Of a stretch of DNA of 64,000 bases, positions 14,501 to 24,350 are shown piece after piece. Every line of letters begins with the position of its first letter. The first letter of the stretch is position 1. Under the pieces are notes generated by a model that did not search any database, was not told the DNA's origin, and saw nothing but the letters and a program-made list of their open reading frames with translations. The translations under genes were made by a program, and so were the position numbers. This DNA comes from Muricea muricata (Eukaryota > Cnidaria > Anthozoa > Malacalcyonacea > Plexauridae), in NCBI GenBank assembly GCA_963855995.1, contig OY979724.1, positions 10,678,532 through 10,742,531 of the forward strand, given 5' to 3'.

Positions 14501-14811
14501 CCAATAAACACATCCACCTTTGCCTTCTCTCCATTGGGTGAAATGTAACTCTTGTACATCTCCCGCAGAACCTCGTTATTGTCCCTGCTGTTGGTCCAGC
14601 TATAGGTGAGATTATGGCCCGGGAGGATGTTGGGGTCGTTATTGACATCGTCAATCGCAATAGTCAGCGCATGCGCATAATTTTGGCCCGATTTCGTGTT
14701 GTCGTAGTCGGTGTACAGGTCGATCTTCTCCGCGATCGGCACGAAAAATCCCAGGTGGTAAGCGAGCGAGAGACGAAGCGAAGTTAGGAAGAAAAGTGCT
14801 GTTCCTTTCAT
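7..14811 (-). CDS. Receptor (membrane) guanylate cyclase, natriuretic-peptide-receptor type; 16 exons, 3' end outside the window
   Basis: Single-pass receptor of the family that makes cGMP from GTP at the plasma membrane. Coding exons in transcript order: 14811-14434, 13914-13563, 12649-12303, 10740-10596, 10348-10241, 9435-9271, 8827-8749, 8494-8383, 5381-5283, 5022-4948, 4737-4633, 4426-4355, 3542-3371, 3206-3057, 2088-1905, 147-7. All introns are GT-AG and phases agree, giving about 894 residues. Seen in order: signal peptide (1-17); ANF-receptor ligand-binding domain with [14 protein letters not shown] and NIPMISY; membrane helix (about 502-523); juxtamembrane [12 protein letters not shown]; Ser-rich [16 protein letters not shown]; kinase-homology domain with VFVKIL (Lys602), HGNL (692-695) replacing HRD, DYG (712-714) replacing DFG, and WKAPELL; coiled-coil linker ending [15 protein letters not shown] and DYG fit the family's usual inactive pseudokinase. 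The catalytic cyclase domain should follow beyond base 1. The first ATG at 14811 was chosen because it starts the signal peptide; the ligand is unknown. Confidence 0.93.
254..440. repeat. Minisatellite, 50-55 bp unit, about 3.5 copies
   Basis: Units begin with GATTCAACRTTTCG at about 254, 306, 356 and 411 and continue with TTTATTCAGTCATATATTTC. Lies in the last intron present of the guanylate cyclase gene. Confidence 0.85.
503..571 (-). mobile_element. tRNA-related SINE head (tRNA-like, imperfect)
   Basis: On the minus strand there is an A-box-like TAGCTTAGCGGTCAGAGC and a B-box GGGTTCGATTCC, the right spacing for a tRNA, and complementary ends CCTCCG/CGGAGG. The acceptor and T stems cannot both be paired fully and the anticodon loop has C at position 33, so it is not a clean tRNA. 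Flanking words GCCGGGAACAG and CAACTATAGGTCCTC recur near 46530-46570, and the first also near 966, which points to a dispersed SINE. Confidence 0.55.
1030..1378. mobile_element. Palindromic MITE, family A copy 1
   Basis: Nearly the whole segment is one inverted repeat. The left arm (from AAAAAGAGCATCCTAAAA through GTGGTAACTTTTTCCTCGCG in reverse) is mirrored on the right with few mismatches, leaving a short central loop near 1200-1215. Two further copies are at 17645-17928 and 26161-26566. No open frame; a non-autonomous foldback element. Confidence 0.85.
1540..1836. repeat. Dispersed repeat, family B copy 1
   Basis: Shares ordered words with 22440-22746: CTTATATAAGATGTATT, AATTGAAGAGTT, CGCGTCCGTGTTGTAT and a closing GTAAATAGTACT. 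Contains an internal inverted pair around GTGTTGTATCAGATA and TGCTGATACAACAC. Confidence 0.7.
2476..2556. repeat. (TA)n microsatellite
   Basis: About 80 bp of uninterrupted TA repeat in an intron of the guanylate cyclase gene; any open frame across it is an artefact. Confidence 0.95.
5510..5744. mobile_element. Foldback element
   Basis: Left arm AGAAAAAACATACTCCGAAG...CAAGACAACAGTTTTGC is mirrored by GCAAAACTGTTGTCTTG...CTTCGAGTATGTTTTTTCT, with roughly 70-110 bp arms. In an intron of the receptor gene. Confidence 0.75.
6676..7016. mobile_element. hAT-like non-autonomous element, 341 bp
   Basis: Ends CAGGGGCGCAAATT and AATTTGCGCCCCTG are perfect terminal inverted repeats. It is flanked by the 8-bp direct repeats ATCCAGAC (6668-6675) and ATCCAGAT (7017-7024), 7 of 8 identical. 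CAGGG ends plus an 8-bp target duplication are the hAT signature. No transposase frame. Confidence 0.8.
8043..8076. repeat. Perfect 14-bp-arm hairpin
   Basis: TACTCGCTATCTAT and its reverse complement flank a 6-base loop TCCTCG. Intronic, function unknown. Confidence 0.8.
8217..8296. repeat. Inverted repeat, about 30-bp arms
   Basis: CTCGATTTCTATGCGGTGAT and AGTTGAT are mirrored by ATCAACTATCATCGCATAGA and AATCTCGAG with a short loop. Just upstream (8129-8206) a phrase containing TGAATATTCCATGTTTGACC is repeated in tandem. Confidence 0.7.
8589..8702. mobile_element. MITE, family C copy 1
   Basis: Begins GCCAGCCCGACAATTTGGT and ends with the complementary ACCAAATTGTCCGGCTGGC. Two related copies are at 41398-41558 and 52418-52558. 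Inner bases differ while the ends are conserved, as in MITEs mobilised by one transposase. Confidence 0.8.
9772..10186. mobile_element. Element with about 70-bp terminal inverted repeats
   Basis: Left end (9772-9840) with TTCGATTCCGTAGACGGTCG and GACACCTCCGAGATGGTCGA is mirrored by 10117-10186 almost perfectly. The interior carries a tRNA-like sequence (see 9901-9973). No transposase. It sits in an intron of the guanylate cyclase gene. Confidence 0.75.
9901..9973 (+). mobile_element. tRNA-like sequence inside the inverted-repeat element
   Basis: Contains an A box TTAGCTCAGTCG and a B box GGTTCGAATCC with tRNA spacing and a GC-rich 3' arm. Anticodon and acceptor arms do not pair well, so a SINE head or decayed tRNA is more likely than a working tRNA gene. 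Confidence 0.45.
10786..11069. repeat. Minisatellite array, left part
   Basis: Tandem GTGAGGTGAGCTGTG-type units (about 15 bp, interspersed with 5-bp GAGGT steps), strongly G/T on the plus strand. Open frames across it, rich in Ser, Pro, His, Leu and Thr on the minus strand, are low-complexity artefacts. Confidence 0.9.
11070..11559. mobile_element. hAT-like non-autonomous element (family H), 490 bp, splitting a minisatellite
   Basis: Terminal inverted repeats of about 30 bp: CACAGATCAGGTATAGAACC at the left and GGTTCTTTACCTGATCTGTG at the right. GCTGTAA directly flanks both ends (7-8 bp target duplication). The left subterminal part has four to five tandem copies of a GCTCGCGTCAGA-type word, typical of transposase-binding subterminal repeats. 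Related copies: 38437-38613 and a truncated one at 63948. Confidence 0.8.
11560..12236. repeat. Minisatellite array, right part
   Basis: Continuation of the GAGGTGAGCTGTGGT array for about 680 bp, with CAGCTGTAATGAGG variant units matching the target of the inserted element. It lies within the intron between exons 12303-12649 and 10596-10740 of the receptor gene. Confidence 0.9.
12911..13035. repeat. Dispersed repeat, copy 1
   Basis: Shares ACAATATATTGTATTCCGTG, AACCATGAAGGTGAA and TTGTTTCGTGCTT-like words with 30318-30480, where it lies in the opposite orientation. Confidence 0.65.
14272..14335. mobile_element. MITE family E, truncated copy
   Basis: GGGGCCGGTTGTTTGAGG followed by TTTAGCTTAAACGGCGGAT matches the left end of the complete copies at 43721, 52778 and 54435. 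No right end is seen. Confidence 0.65.
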
Positions 14812-14879
14812 CTTTCGAAGATTCAAACACGCATGGGGTACCGACCAAACTATATAAAATATAGAGGAAAAAGGTTAAG

Positions 14880-15115
14880 TTTATGAAATATAAAACATTT
14901 TCCGTGTTGATATACAGTTATATCAACACGAGTGGAAATTGAAAAAACGAGAAATTGTGTGGAACTGTATATCAATACGGAAAAAATGTTTTATATTTCT
15001 TTTATAATATAGCACAAAGAACTTTAACAGAAGAGTGGCGGGAAATTTTCCGTGTTGACATAGAGTTATATCAACACGGCTCTTAGCCAATCAGCGTTCA
15101 GAATTTACAAATACT
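14880..15115. repeat. Inverted repeat upstream of the guanylate cyclase start
   Basis: TTCCGTGTTGATATACAGTT is mirrored by AACTGTATATCAATACGGAA about 70 bp away, and the TCCGTGTTGACATAGAGTT motif recurs at 15047. A related piece lies at 58960-59010. It is within about 70 bp of the start codon, so it could overlap the promoter (inference). Confidence 0.65.
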
Positions 15116-16640
15116 ATATTATAAAGATAGATGGTGAATAGTTATTAGAGAGCTTTAGATTTGAGTAATGGTACTTTTTAAACTCTCTCCGACAAAAAAC
15201 ATTCGTCTTCTTTGGATCACATGCTGTTTACATAGGGCCTCTAAGTACGGTACAAAGTAAGCCGTGACTTAACTAAGACTCGATTTACGTAAGACGCAAG
15301 CTGAGTCAAGCTTGACGCATAATAGTTTGCAATAGCTTATTTTAGTCTAATAGACGGAAAAAACTCGCAGTCGTAATTGTCTTCGTAGTCAAGACTAGAA
15401 CTCTACTACTCCGCCTGCCCGCAGCGAACTATCTACTGACGAAACAAAACATACCACAGCTACCACAGCCTATTTCCTGCCTCTTGTTCCCGTTCACATT
15501 TCCTCTGGGCAAACCACGAATGTTTGTTTTGCACTGAATTATACGATTAAAAATATTCAGCACGACTCTGACCGCTTTGAAAACTGCCGAGGAAGATAAA
15601 TTCCGGTGCAAAATATTGACTCATAATCAACAGAAACTTCGAAAGGGTCTGTGAACGTGATATGATTTGTTTGTTCCTTCGCAGGACTAGGTAAATAGCG
15701 AATGGTCACGCCTTCACGGAACGCAATGACGTACTTCCTTGTAAACTTCAATACAATTATGCCGACTGCTGTATCGCAGTACCTGACAGACATAGGTTTT
15801 GCTGGGTTATATGCCCGAGCAAGCACAGTGGCTTTAAGTTTAACTAAGTAGTCTTGAATGAAGTGCTGATTTACATTAAGCAGAGATCAATATCGCTATC
15901 GACGCTTACCAGAAACAAATACTGGTCAGCTGGGTTAGACTTGATATCAAAAGACACGCGTGTGATTGCAAGAAACCTTTTGATGGTCTATAACATTCAT
16001 GTGTGTTTGCGTGCTATGCCAAAAACATGGAATTGGCTTTAGAATCGAAACTGCAAACGAAACTTGTTCTATATTGTATTAATTTTCTCTATTTTAATCA
16101 AGTTAAAAAGTCTGTTAAAGCTTGATTATATCTACCTAAATTAAATGTGGGAAATTCAACAATTAATTCCCATAAAAATATTTCTGACCGCGAAACAACA
16201 ATTGTGTACAAGTGTTGTGCGGCGTTGTTAGGCAAAATTGTTGTGTAGACAAGTAATAGACGTGACAGATTAAGTGGCCGTTTCATTATAATCTCTCCAA
16301 GTGTCCACACGCACGAATAACACACAAAAATACATCAACAATACGGGGGGGGGGCACGCCCACCCCCAATAATAAAAATGTGGGGCCGGGCGCCCGCGCC
16401 CTGATCTCTCGCCTCATGGTGCTGGGTTGTGCATCCACAATAATTATTTTCTTCCTATGCCACTGCCATACTGGGCAAGCCTGGGTGGGCACCACAGTGA
16501 AGAATGAACGCACTTCTTTGGCAATGCTCTGCCAATGCTCTGCCAAGTGAACTACAAGGCGAATTACCAAACCACATATATAAATTCAGTTGGCAAAGCA
16601 TTGGATGGACTTGCGCCAAGTCCGTCCAATGGCAATGCTC
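15115..16640. other. No recognised gene
   Basis: Intergenic. One minus-strand open frame (15557-15850) is reported separately; the rest shows only short repeats, including repeated AATGCTCTGCCA words at 16520-16650 that run into the retrotransposon remnant. Confidence 0.5.
15557..15850 (-). CDS. Unrecognised open frame, possible exon
   Basis: From a possible acceptor CTACTTAG (15847-15854) the frame stays open for about 95 codons to a stop, with a protein-like composition (PAKPMSVRYCDTAVG, EGVTIRYLPSPAKEQ). I do not recognise a family, no partner exon was found, and it could be a decayed mobile-element gene or chance. It lies upstream of the receptor gene on the same strand. Confidence 0.25.
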   Translation of the reverse strand, partial: YLVKLKATVLARAYNPAKPMSVRYCDTAVGIIVLKFTRKYVIAFREGVTIRYLPSPAKEQTNHITFTDPFEVSVDYESIFCTGIYLPRQFSKRSESC

Positions 16641-16649
16641 TGCCATTTG

Positions 16650-17245
16650 CTTCTAAATCTGCTTATAACTCTTTAGTTCAAACATGTTTTGATTGTTGCT
16701 GTGAGTTGTGGGATCCGATTGGCAATACATTATCAACTAAGCTGCAGAGTTTGCAAAATAGAGCAGCAAGATTTATTATGGGTTATTCAAATGACATGGT
16801 CAGTCAAATGCTGCCATGGTAGAGCTTGGAACGTCGATTGCAATTTAAATCCAGACTCGTGTATAAAATCACTCAATGTTTTCGCCCCTATAGCGCTTAC
16901 AGAATTATTTTTATTTACATCACTCATCAGTAATCAGAACTCACGATCGCAATTTACGAGATTCCGACATGAACTTATATATTCCTTTTCCAAAAACTGA
17001 ATGTCTAAAAAATGTATAGACTACAAATACAATGGAGCTAAATTATGGAATGAGCTACCTAGCGAGATTAAAAACGCTAAGCGCAAAGTACGTTTCAATT
17101 CTCTCTTACTTGCAACTAGCCTGTTATAATCTTATAAATAGTTTTACAATGTATTTCTGTTTTTCACGCCCCTCTTGGAAATCACTTTTTAACTGTAACG
17201 GTCACTGTGATTAAATAAAGTGTCCCATACCATACCATAAGTCGA
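16650..17245 (+). mobile_element. 5'-truncated non-LTR retrotransposon, reverse-transcriptase C-terminal tail
   Basis: Reads YNSLVQTCFDCCCELWDPIG, then LQSLQNRAARFIMGYSND, then an in-frame TAG, then LERRLQFKSRLVYKI, and after further breaks NGAKLWNELPSEIKNAK. This order (D-x-C-E-x-W, LQ-LQNRAAR, GAKLWN-LP-EI) is the characteristic region after the reverse-transcriptase domain of animal LINEs. It ends in TTAAATAAAG followed by a CCATA repeat tail. Dead: truncated and interrupted. Confidence 0.85.
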
Positions 17246-17300
17246 GCAAGCGTCTTAGGTTCGACTCCCACCGTGGTCAGGCATATTTTTCCAGCTTCCT
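17235..17300 (+). mobile_element. tRNA-like half (B box), SINE remnant
   Basis: TTAGGTTCGACTCCCACC resembles a tRNA B box and T arm; no A-box half precedes it because the LINE tail is there. Probable SINE fragment. Confidence 0.35.
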
Positions 17301-17644
17301 CGACTGGATAGAGAGTCAGAGTAACACCACAAACATCATTTCATCCCAGAATATTTTCATAACACGAAGTCGCATAAAAGGATTTTTAGGAGTAGAGCTA
17401 TCAGTTGTGTACTACAGTAAAATCCCGCATATAAGAACCTAAATGTTGAGAACCTGTTATAGGCTAAAATTACATTTTTCCTCGTCAAAGATTTGTCCCA
17501 AAACATGCAAATTTGACTCTATGTATGTTTTTCCACAGGAATCTGTTTTCTACCGTATAAAGAGAAAAACTCCTAACAAGAGCAGTAAAGCTACAATTAC
17601 ATACATATAAGAACCTGTTTAGGCTAGCTAAGGTTTACTGTCTA

Positions 17645-17928
17645 CTTTAAGAGCATCCAAAAATTAGTTAAATTGCAAAGTTTGGTGGCGAAATGTTGCA
17701 GATCACAGAAAACACAATCCTGCGAAATTCGCGAATTTTGTATATATTTGTATTACGCACGGGAGAGCCTACACTACTTTCGCCTCAAATGTGGTAGGCT
17801 TTCTCGTGCTTAATACAAATACATACAAAATTTGCATATTTCAAAAACGCTGTATTTCTTGCTATTTACAATATTTTGCCACTAAACTTTGCAGTTCTGC
17901 CATAAGATGCTTAGTTTTTTTAGCTGCG
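17645..17928. mobile_element. Palindromic MITE, family A copy 2
   Basis: AAGAGCATCCAAAAATTAG, GCAAAGTTTGGTGGCGAAAT and TTTGTATTACGCACGGGAGA are mirrored in the right half, ending TAAGATGCTTAG. Same layout as 1030-1378, more diverged. Confidence 0.8.
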
Positions 17929-18984
17929 ATGGAAGATTTGCTGATATATTGCCTAGATCAAAATTTAATCTATCATGGGAACTGGCTATTGTAACATACA
18001 CCGCGATTTTAATGCAAGTCTTGCTTTGAAGAAAGGTAGCTACTGTTCTCCATGAGTGTTAATCATGATACAATTAAGAGAAAACTCTTAAAAATTAGGT
18101 ATTTTTACGTCTTCCCTTACGATACATATATGAAAGAGTATTTAACCTTACATACCTATATTTGATCTTTAAAAAGCCAAGAGGTAAAACGAGCTATTTG
18201 AAAGCATGAAAGTTTAGCTCTAGAATGCGAGCATCTGGCTAGAAAATTCGTTGTTTTATACAAACAAATCTACTTGCCAGTCACTGTCATCTTACTTACG
18301 TCACTGCGTAAAATTCCTTTCTTAAAAGAGCATGCTGTCGCATATTAACAATTCTGGATGCTTGCTGTTTACATCATAGTTAGTAGCTAGAAGAATTTGT
18401 TTGGAAACTCGTTATAGAATAAGAATAGAACTCATTATATCTATGTTGGTAAACCTTTATGCAAAAATACGTTGTCCTTGTTGAGTTTTTGCCAAAACCA
18501 CAAATAGCAATCCTCAAATTGCCCAATTGTTCATGTCGCGGATGGCCGACTTTCCTAAAACGTTGGTATTTGCTTTGTTAAGCAAGAATATAGCACCATG
18601 AACAACACATCTGTTCACATTATTGTTATTCTAATAGTGTAAGTCTTTCAAATTTCAGCAATTTTTAAGACGTTATTAAACGATCACTGCTAACTGTTCT
18701 TGGATAATGCAGATGTCAACCAAGTGCCCAAGAAGCAAAAAAAAAACTCATAGCTTTCTCAAGGCAATAATTTACTTGAAATCGGTGTTAAAACGACGAC
18801 TAAAGAAATTATGGAGTTTAATATTAAGACAGAGACTTTAAACAATAAATAGGAAGTTGAAATAATTGTATGGATCTACTGAAACCTTCGTGTGTGATTC
18901 TTGTATAAGCACATTTTCACCGTTGCTACCTTGTTTCCAAGGACTAGGTTGAAAACGGTTTTCAGTTCTCGCTTCTTTTTTAAG

Positions 18985-19620
18985 CCTGGTTTACACTTGT
19001 CGTAAGAATTAGGGATGACTTCTTCTGGCCGATGTGATTGAGTGAATTCTGTACCATTGCAAACACAATATAATAGACACTTCCCGAATTTATTCTGTGG
19101 GCATAAAAAACACTTCTTTTCAATAGGCTTCATACCCCGCCTCGATTTCAAGCTATTGTTTCGTGTGCACTCAAGCAAATTCGGGAAGTGTCTATACTTG
19201 TCATATATTTTACTTTGTTTACACATTCGTTTACATACGTGAGAAGGAGAAAAGCCTGGTTCACACTTGTCGTAAGAATCGAAGATGACTTCTTCTGGCC
19301 GATGTGATTGAGTGAATTCTACATCATTGCAAACACAATATAATACTTGTCATATATTTTACTTTGTTTACACATTCGTTTACATACGTGAGAAGGAGAA
19401 AAGCATGGTTCACATTTGTTGTAAGAATCGGAGATGACTTCTTCTGGCCGATGTGATGGAGTAAATTCTATACCATTGCAAACACAATATAATACTTGTC
19501 ATATACTTTAGTTTGTTCACACATTCGTTTACATACGTGAGCAAACACAATCTAGTATTCGTCCCATACTTTAGTTTGTTCACATATTCATTCACATACG
19601 TGAGAAGGAGAAAATCCATG
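18985..19620. repeat. Tandem repeat, unit about 150 bp
   Basis: Units carrying GATGACTTCTTCTGGCCGAT, GCAAACACAATATAATA and ACATTCGTTTACATACGTGA start near 19001, 19271 and 19419. The first unit is lengthened by an insertion (19075-19193). Confidence 0.8.
19075..19193. mobile_element. 119-bp MITE with 17-bp perfect inverted ends, inserted in one tandem unit
   Basis: Ends AGACACTTCCCGAATTT and AAATTCGGGAAGTGTCT. The neighbouring unit has the uninterrupted site CAATATAATACTTGTC; comparison shows a 2-bp AT duplication (or 3-bp ATA if the ends are shifted by one). Confidence 0.85.
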
Positions 19621-19869
19621 ATTCTTAAGACAAGTGTGAAAAAGGCTTTATGTGTTCTGTGCAAGTCGGTTCTTAACGATAGCTAATTTCTTTAAATTTT
19701 ACATAAAACGCCTACAGTCAAGAGCCAGAGGCCAGTTTAGGTGAAAGAATATTTCTGAAGATTAAAGTTAAAGTACTCTAAAATTTGATCATTTTTTACA
19801 CTTTGTATATTTTAGTCAAGGGTTATACAAAGTATAACCTTACTCATTACGTTGGTAAAAACAGTGAAT

Positions 19870-20143
19870 TTAATAAAGGTTGTTCTTCCATAAGTTTAAA
19901 ATGTAAACTATGAGCGCACAAAGATGGCGGATTATTGTTTATTTTCACCTGTAAACCCGGAATTATTTCTTTGAAACGGCATCGAGGGCACATAGGAAAC
20001 TTACGACGGCAAATTTACTTGCCGCAAAGGTAATTCCCTAAGTATCAGGGCCTATACTGAACAATAATCTATACAATGCATTAGGCGCTGATATTCACAG
20101 TTTACGCTTTTTGAAAGACAACCTCAATTGAAATAGCTGTATA
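19870..20143. mobile_element. MITE, family D copy 1
   Basis: Left AATAAAGGTTGTTCTTCC is mirrored by GAAAGACAACCTCAATT, ending AAATAGCTGTATA. Internal words AGGGCACATAGGAAACTT and ATCAGGGCCTATA are shared with copies at 31823-32094 (inverted), 32948-33196 and 40614-41367. Confidence 0.8.
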
Positions 20144-22439
20144 CAAGGTTGTGTTTTAAGCAATTTTTAGAACATTTGTAGATTATGAGAAGGGTTTGAC
20201 AAATGAGAAGTCTCTGCTACATGACAGCTTGATTCTGGAGATGAAATTAATACTGCATGATTATAACCTCTGTGTGTGTGTTTATAATACACACACATAT
20301 TTGTGTCGATAAAGATCAAGGTTTGTGGCGTCTTTTAATTCGTTTTTCAGTGAAAAACACAATAATTATGCATGCATGCTGCGAATTTATGGCATAATCT
20401 CCATATTGCGTTATTGTTGCTGCGGAGCGAGCCTGAAGCGAGCGAGCGTAGCAGCAGCCTAATTTGTGCAGAGAGGGAGTTTTGAACTAAATTTTATTAA
20501 GCGCATGGAATTGTGGTCGTGCGCGCTTGCTATGCGCAGAGCACCCATTTTTAACTCGCTCATTTCCATGTGCTTTCTGTGCTCTTGTATTGAATAGAAG
20601 GACAGAGTGAATTCCCATCAAAATTTAGAGCTTTTTCAAGTCTATTTGACCATTTGTATTTTGTATTACGATGCACTATCCAGTGGTCAAAACTTAAAAG
20701 CAAATGCCTTATCAAGGTTAAATTATATATGCGAGAGGAAGACAATTTGTTTTTCTGAATATATTCATTTTTGAAGTCTGTTGTTTGCGTTAATAGTCAA
20801 GTACTAGAATTTAAAACGAGTTTGTTATTCGCACGACAATATTAAATCTCGTATTAAATTGCAGTGGCATTTTAATGTACATTCATAGTATCGCGTCTGT
20901 GAAACTGTATTAAAGCGCGTTTGTTTTGCCGATAATAATTTTCCAACATTACCATTTGTGCTAATAGTCAACTGTAATCGAAGTTAACAAACCGCAGTTG
21001 AACAGAGACGCTGCATAATATATTCATGTTATGTTCTAAAACGCATCTGCTGTTCACGCGACATTATTTGCCGTGGAATTATGACAGTTTTAAATTTCGT
21101 GTGTTTGTGACCTAGCAAATACTTCCAACAAACGTAATTATACAACAACTAAGTATTTCAGAGTTCACTGTAGCTGTAAGAAAATCGTTAGCGTATTACC
21201 TTTATCGATAAGGCATTTGCTTTTCGACTTCGTTCATCGTTGACCCCTAATGCTTAAGCCAGCCTGAAACATGATATCTTCTGGCAGACAAACTGAGTCA
21301 AGCCGAGTGATGTACTGGCAGGCTAGTAATGCACACTATCTCACTGAATATATTTTGGGTTGCTTAAATTTCATTTTCCAATAACCTATAAAATACCTAA
21401 AGCTCCGCAGCATTCCCTACCTTGCAGGTAACCTAGTATACACTAATAACATGGAGATATATTGTAGCCATAATTAATACTTACAAAGCGGCATATACAA
21501 TATAGCGATGTTAGTCTGTCATTCGAGTCAATTAGTTTATATAGGTTGAGTCAATCTTTTTCCATGTTTCTCGGCAATTTGGAATGAAAATTTCGAAATC
21601 TGGAAATTTTCTTAATGACTTGGAAGTCAATCCGTCAGCACAATTGTTCACGCTAAATATAAACCTTGTAGAGACGCATGCCTGACCTCATGCAGGGACA
21701 AACCAATCACAGCCACTTGAGAATTTTTAGCAGTCAATAGCGTTCTTTGTTTCGTATAGATCGTTCGAAAATCTTTTCGCCGTACTGCAAAACTCAGCAA
21801 CGTTTTAACTTTTTGTTGTTATAAAACAACTAGATAACACAGTGCCGTTGTCTGTTCAGTTATCGCTAAACAGCAGACGTCATAACGTGAGAAGGTCATT
21901 GTGTCGGCGGCTCGTGGGTCACTTTTTTGTTCTTACCACATTGCGACGTCACTTTGAGCAGGCAATGGCAAAAGGTTATCTGTTTGTTAACTAACAGGTA
22001 TTTTTGAAATGTTATATACTGGATTATACATGTTCATTGTTCTTACAATGAAATTCAATGACAATCCGAGCAAATACCGCCCCTTTTTCACGACTAAATT
22101 TTCATGCGTCAAACGTTTTTTCACCGTGTGAATTAGGAATATTTGACAAATTTGCCGGACTCAAAATTCCAAATTTACACGCGGTCAAAAAACATTTCGC
22201 ACATGAAATTTTATGTCAAAGAAAATATGTTCGTGTAAAAGAGGCTAATGCATGATAGTTGTTAATTGTATGTATGGCGCTATTGAAAACAAAGAATTAT
22301 GTATGACTTCAGCTCACACGCGAAGTAAATAACTGTCATGGACAGTTAATTTTGTAAATTTGATAATAAGATGAACCTATATCTAGCTCATTTTAACCAG
22401 TAGTTTTGTATACAACTTGCACACATATATAACGGAGCT

Positions 22440-22746
22440 ATTATTGTGAATCTCGTACATAATTCCGCGAAGAAAACACAAAAGAAATTATGAGCCTCGA
22501 GCAGTGTGTGTGATACAGATTTCTCTTGATCGTAAATTTTAACTTCAATTTTCACATCTTATAAAAGATGTATTCTCAAAATTATTTCGTCAATAGATTC
22601 ATAGAATCCTTACAATTGAAGAGTTCACAAGCCATTTACAACATATCCGCGTCAATCCGCGTCCGTGTTGTATTAGATACGCAACTCGTCTTTGGCTCAA
22701 GTTTTTGTATCGGATACAACAACGGGCGCTCACGTCGTAAATAGTA
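22440..22746. repeat. Dispersed repeat, family B copy 2
   Basis: Matches 1540-1836 in the same order: TAAAAGATGTATTCTCAAAA, ATTGAAGAGTTCACAAG, CGCGTCCGTGTTGTATTAGA, GTAAATAGTACT. Confidence 0.7.
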
Positions 22747-24125
22747 CTTCAGGTTATGTTGATCGATAAACATCTACACGATACAAGCAGAATCGTTCGA
22801 CATTTCATGCGAGATATTGTTGAGACACATTGCACAAATAAATCGACAGATACCATATAATAATATTACATATCATATACAATTACACAAACAGATCGAC
22901 CGGAGAACCATACCTTAGATAAATATGGTGTTTCTCTGGATGTCCGCTCAAATTTGAATAAAATCTATACAGCCATATAAGTTATGTACGGTTCGAATGA
23001 TAACCGATACTCAAGCGATGCTTTCCACGAGGTGTTCTGTTTGGAGCGCTGATGCAATATTCAATAGCGACTAAATTAACGTAGCATACACTGTCAAAGT
23101 TATACTCCCCAGGAAAAACTGTGAATACACGAGACGAAAAGTTCGACCGATTCAAAATCAGCTTACGTATTACTTCTTTCACCAAAGGCAGGGCGGAAAC
23201 CCTTAATCAGGCATAGCACTCGAATATTTAGGGAATTATCAAAATAACTTGAAATTTAGCATATTTCTTTTTAATTTTTTTTTTGCCCAGTGTTACATAA
23301 AAAGGATTTTTTGTATTATACATCATCTATGACCCCTTGGGGGGCATTTGTATATATATATATACACACACATTATTGTGAGCTTAATTTATATAGATAA
23401 GATACTCCCATGATGAAAAGACCCATGAAGCTTGGAACGGTTTGACCTGAGACATTTTTGTGGCTATACGTGACTACATGAAAAGCTAATTAATGAAATT
23501 CCTAAAATCCGGTTTGTGTGTGTGTGTGTTTTGGTTACAGCTCATTTGAGATGGATAGCATCATTAACACTGTATTTACCACAAATTCTGACTTACCCAA
23601 AGTGAATAAAAAGCAGACCTTATTTTTCCGTCTAATGAAAGTGCTTCAATGCGATCTGTTGGCTATAGAAACTCTAGGAAGTCTGAGAAATGCTTTGTAA
23701 AGCAGAATTTACATATAGCTAGTATGTTGGAAAGTCATTTTCACTGGAACGTCCTCTGTTTTTTATTAGCTTGGAGCTTATGCAAAGCTAATTTCTCTGA
23801 GCTAGGATTTATTAAAAAGTTTAAAGCATTTTAAAGAAACCTTCGGGGACTCAGTACAGGTTTCCCTCTACGGGAAATCTCTATATCTCTGTAAATATTT
23901 GAAAAAATTAGTGTGAATAACAATTGTAATTTTAGATAAATTTTTAAATAATTATATGATATAAAACTAAACCAGGGTTCAAAAGGCATAATCATGCAGG
24001 TTCGTCAATACTTGGAAAATCTTTAACAATTTTCCCATTCAAAACTTTCGCAGTTTTTCGCACATTCAGGGCCCGGTTGTTCCAAAACAGGTAAGCTTAA
24101 CTCCTGGTTATCCTCGATTTCAGGT

Positions 24126-24350
24126 CACTTTCCACTGTAATATTCCAATCTTCGTTCCGAAGTTCGTCGCAAAGTTCAAATTTTAAAAGTTCATTTCAGA
24201 ACTCGCAAGCCGGCTTGTAAACAAAGGCTGTGATTGGTCCCTGAACTCAAAAAAACCAATCATATGCTTAGCTTACAAACCGGCTTGCGAATTCTGAAAT
24301 GAACTTTTGAACTACACGTAACGAAGTTCGGAATATTACAGTGAGAAGTT
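24126..24350. mobile_element. Foldback element
   Basis: CACTGTAATATTCC, AAAGTTCATTTCAGAA and CGCAAGCCGGCTTGTAA on the left are mirrored by TTACAAACCGGCTTGCG, TTCTGAAATGAACTTTT and GGAATATTACAGTG on the right. Roughly 100-bp arms. Confidence 0.75.
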
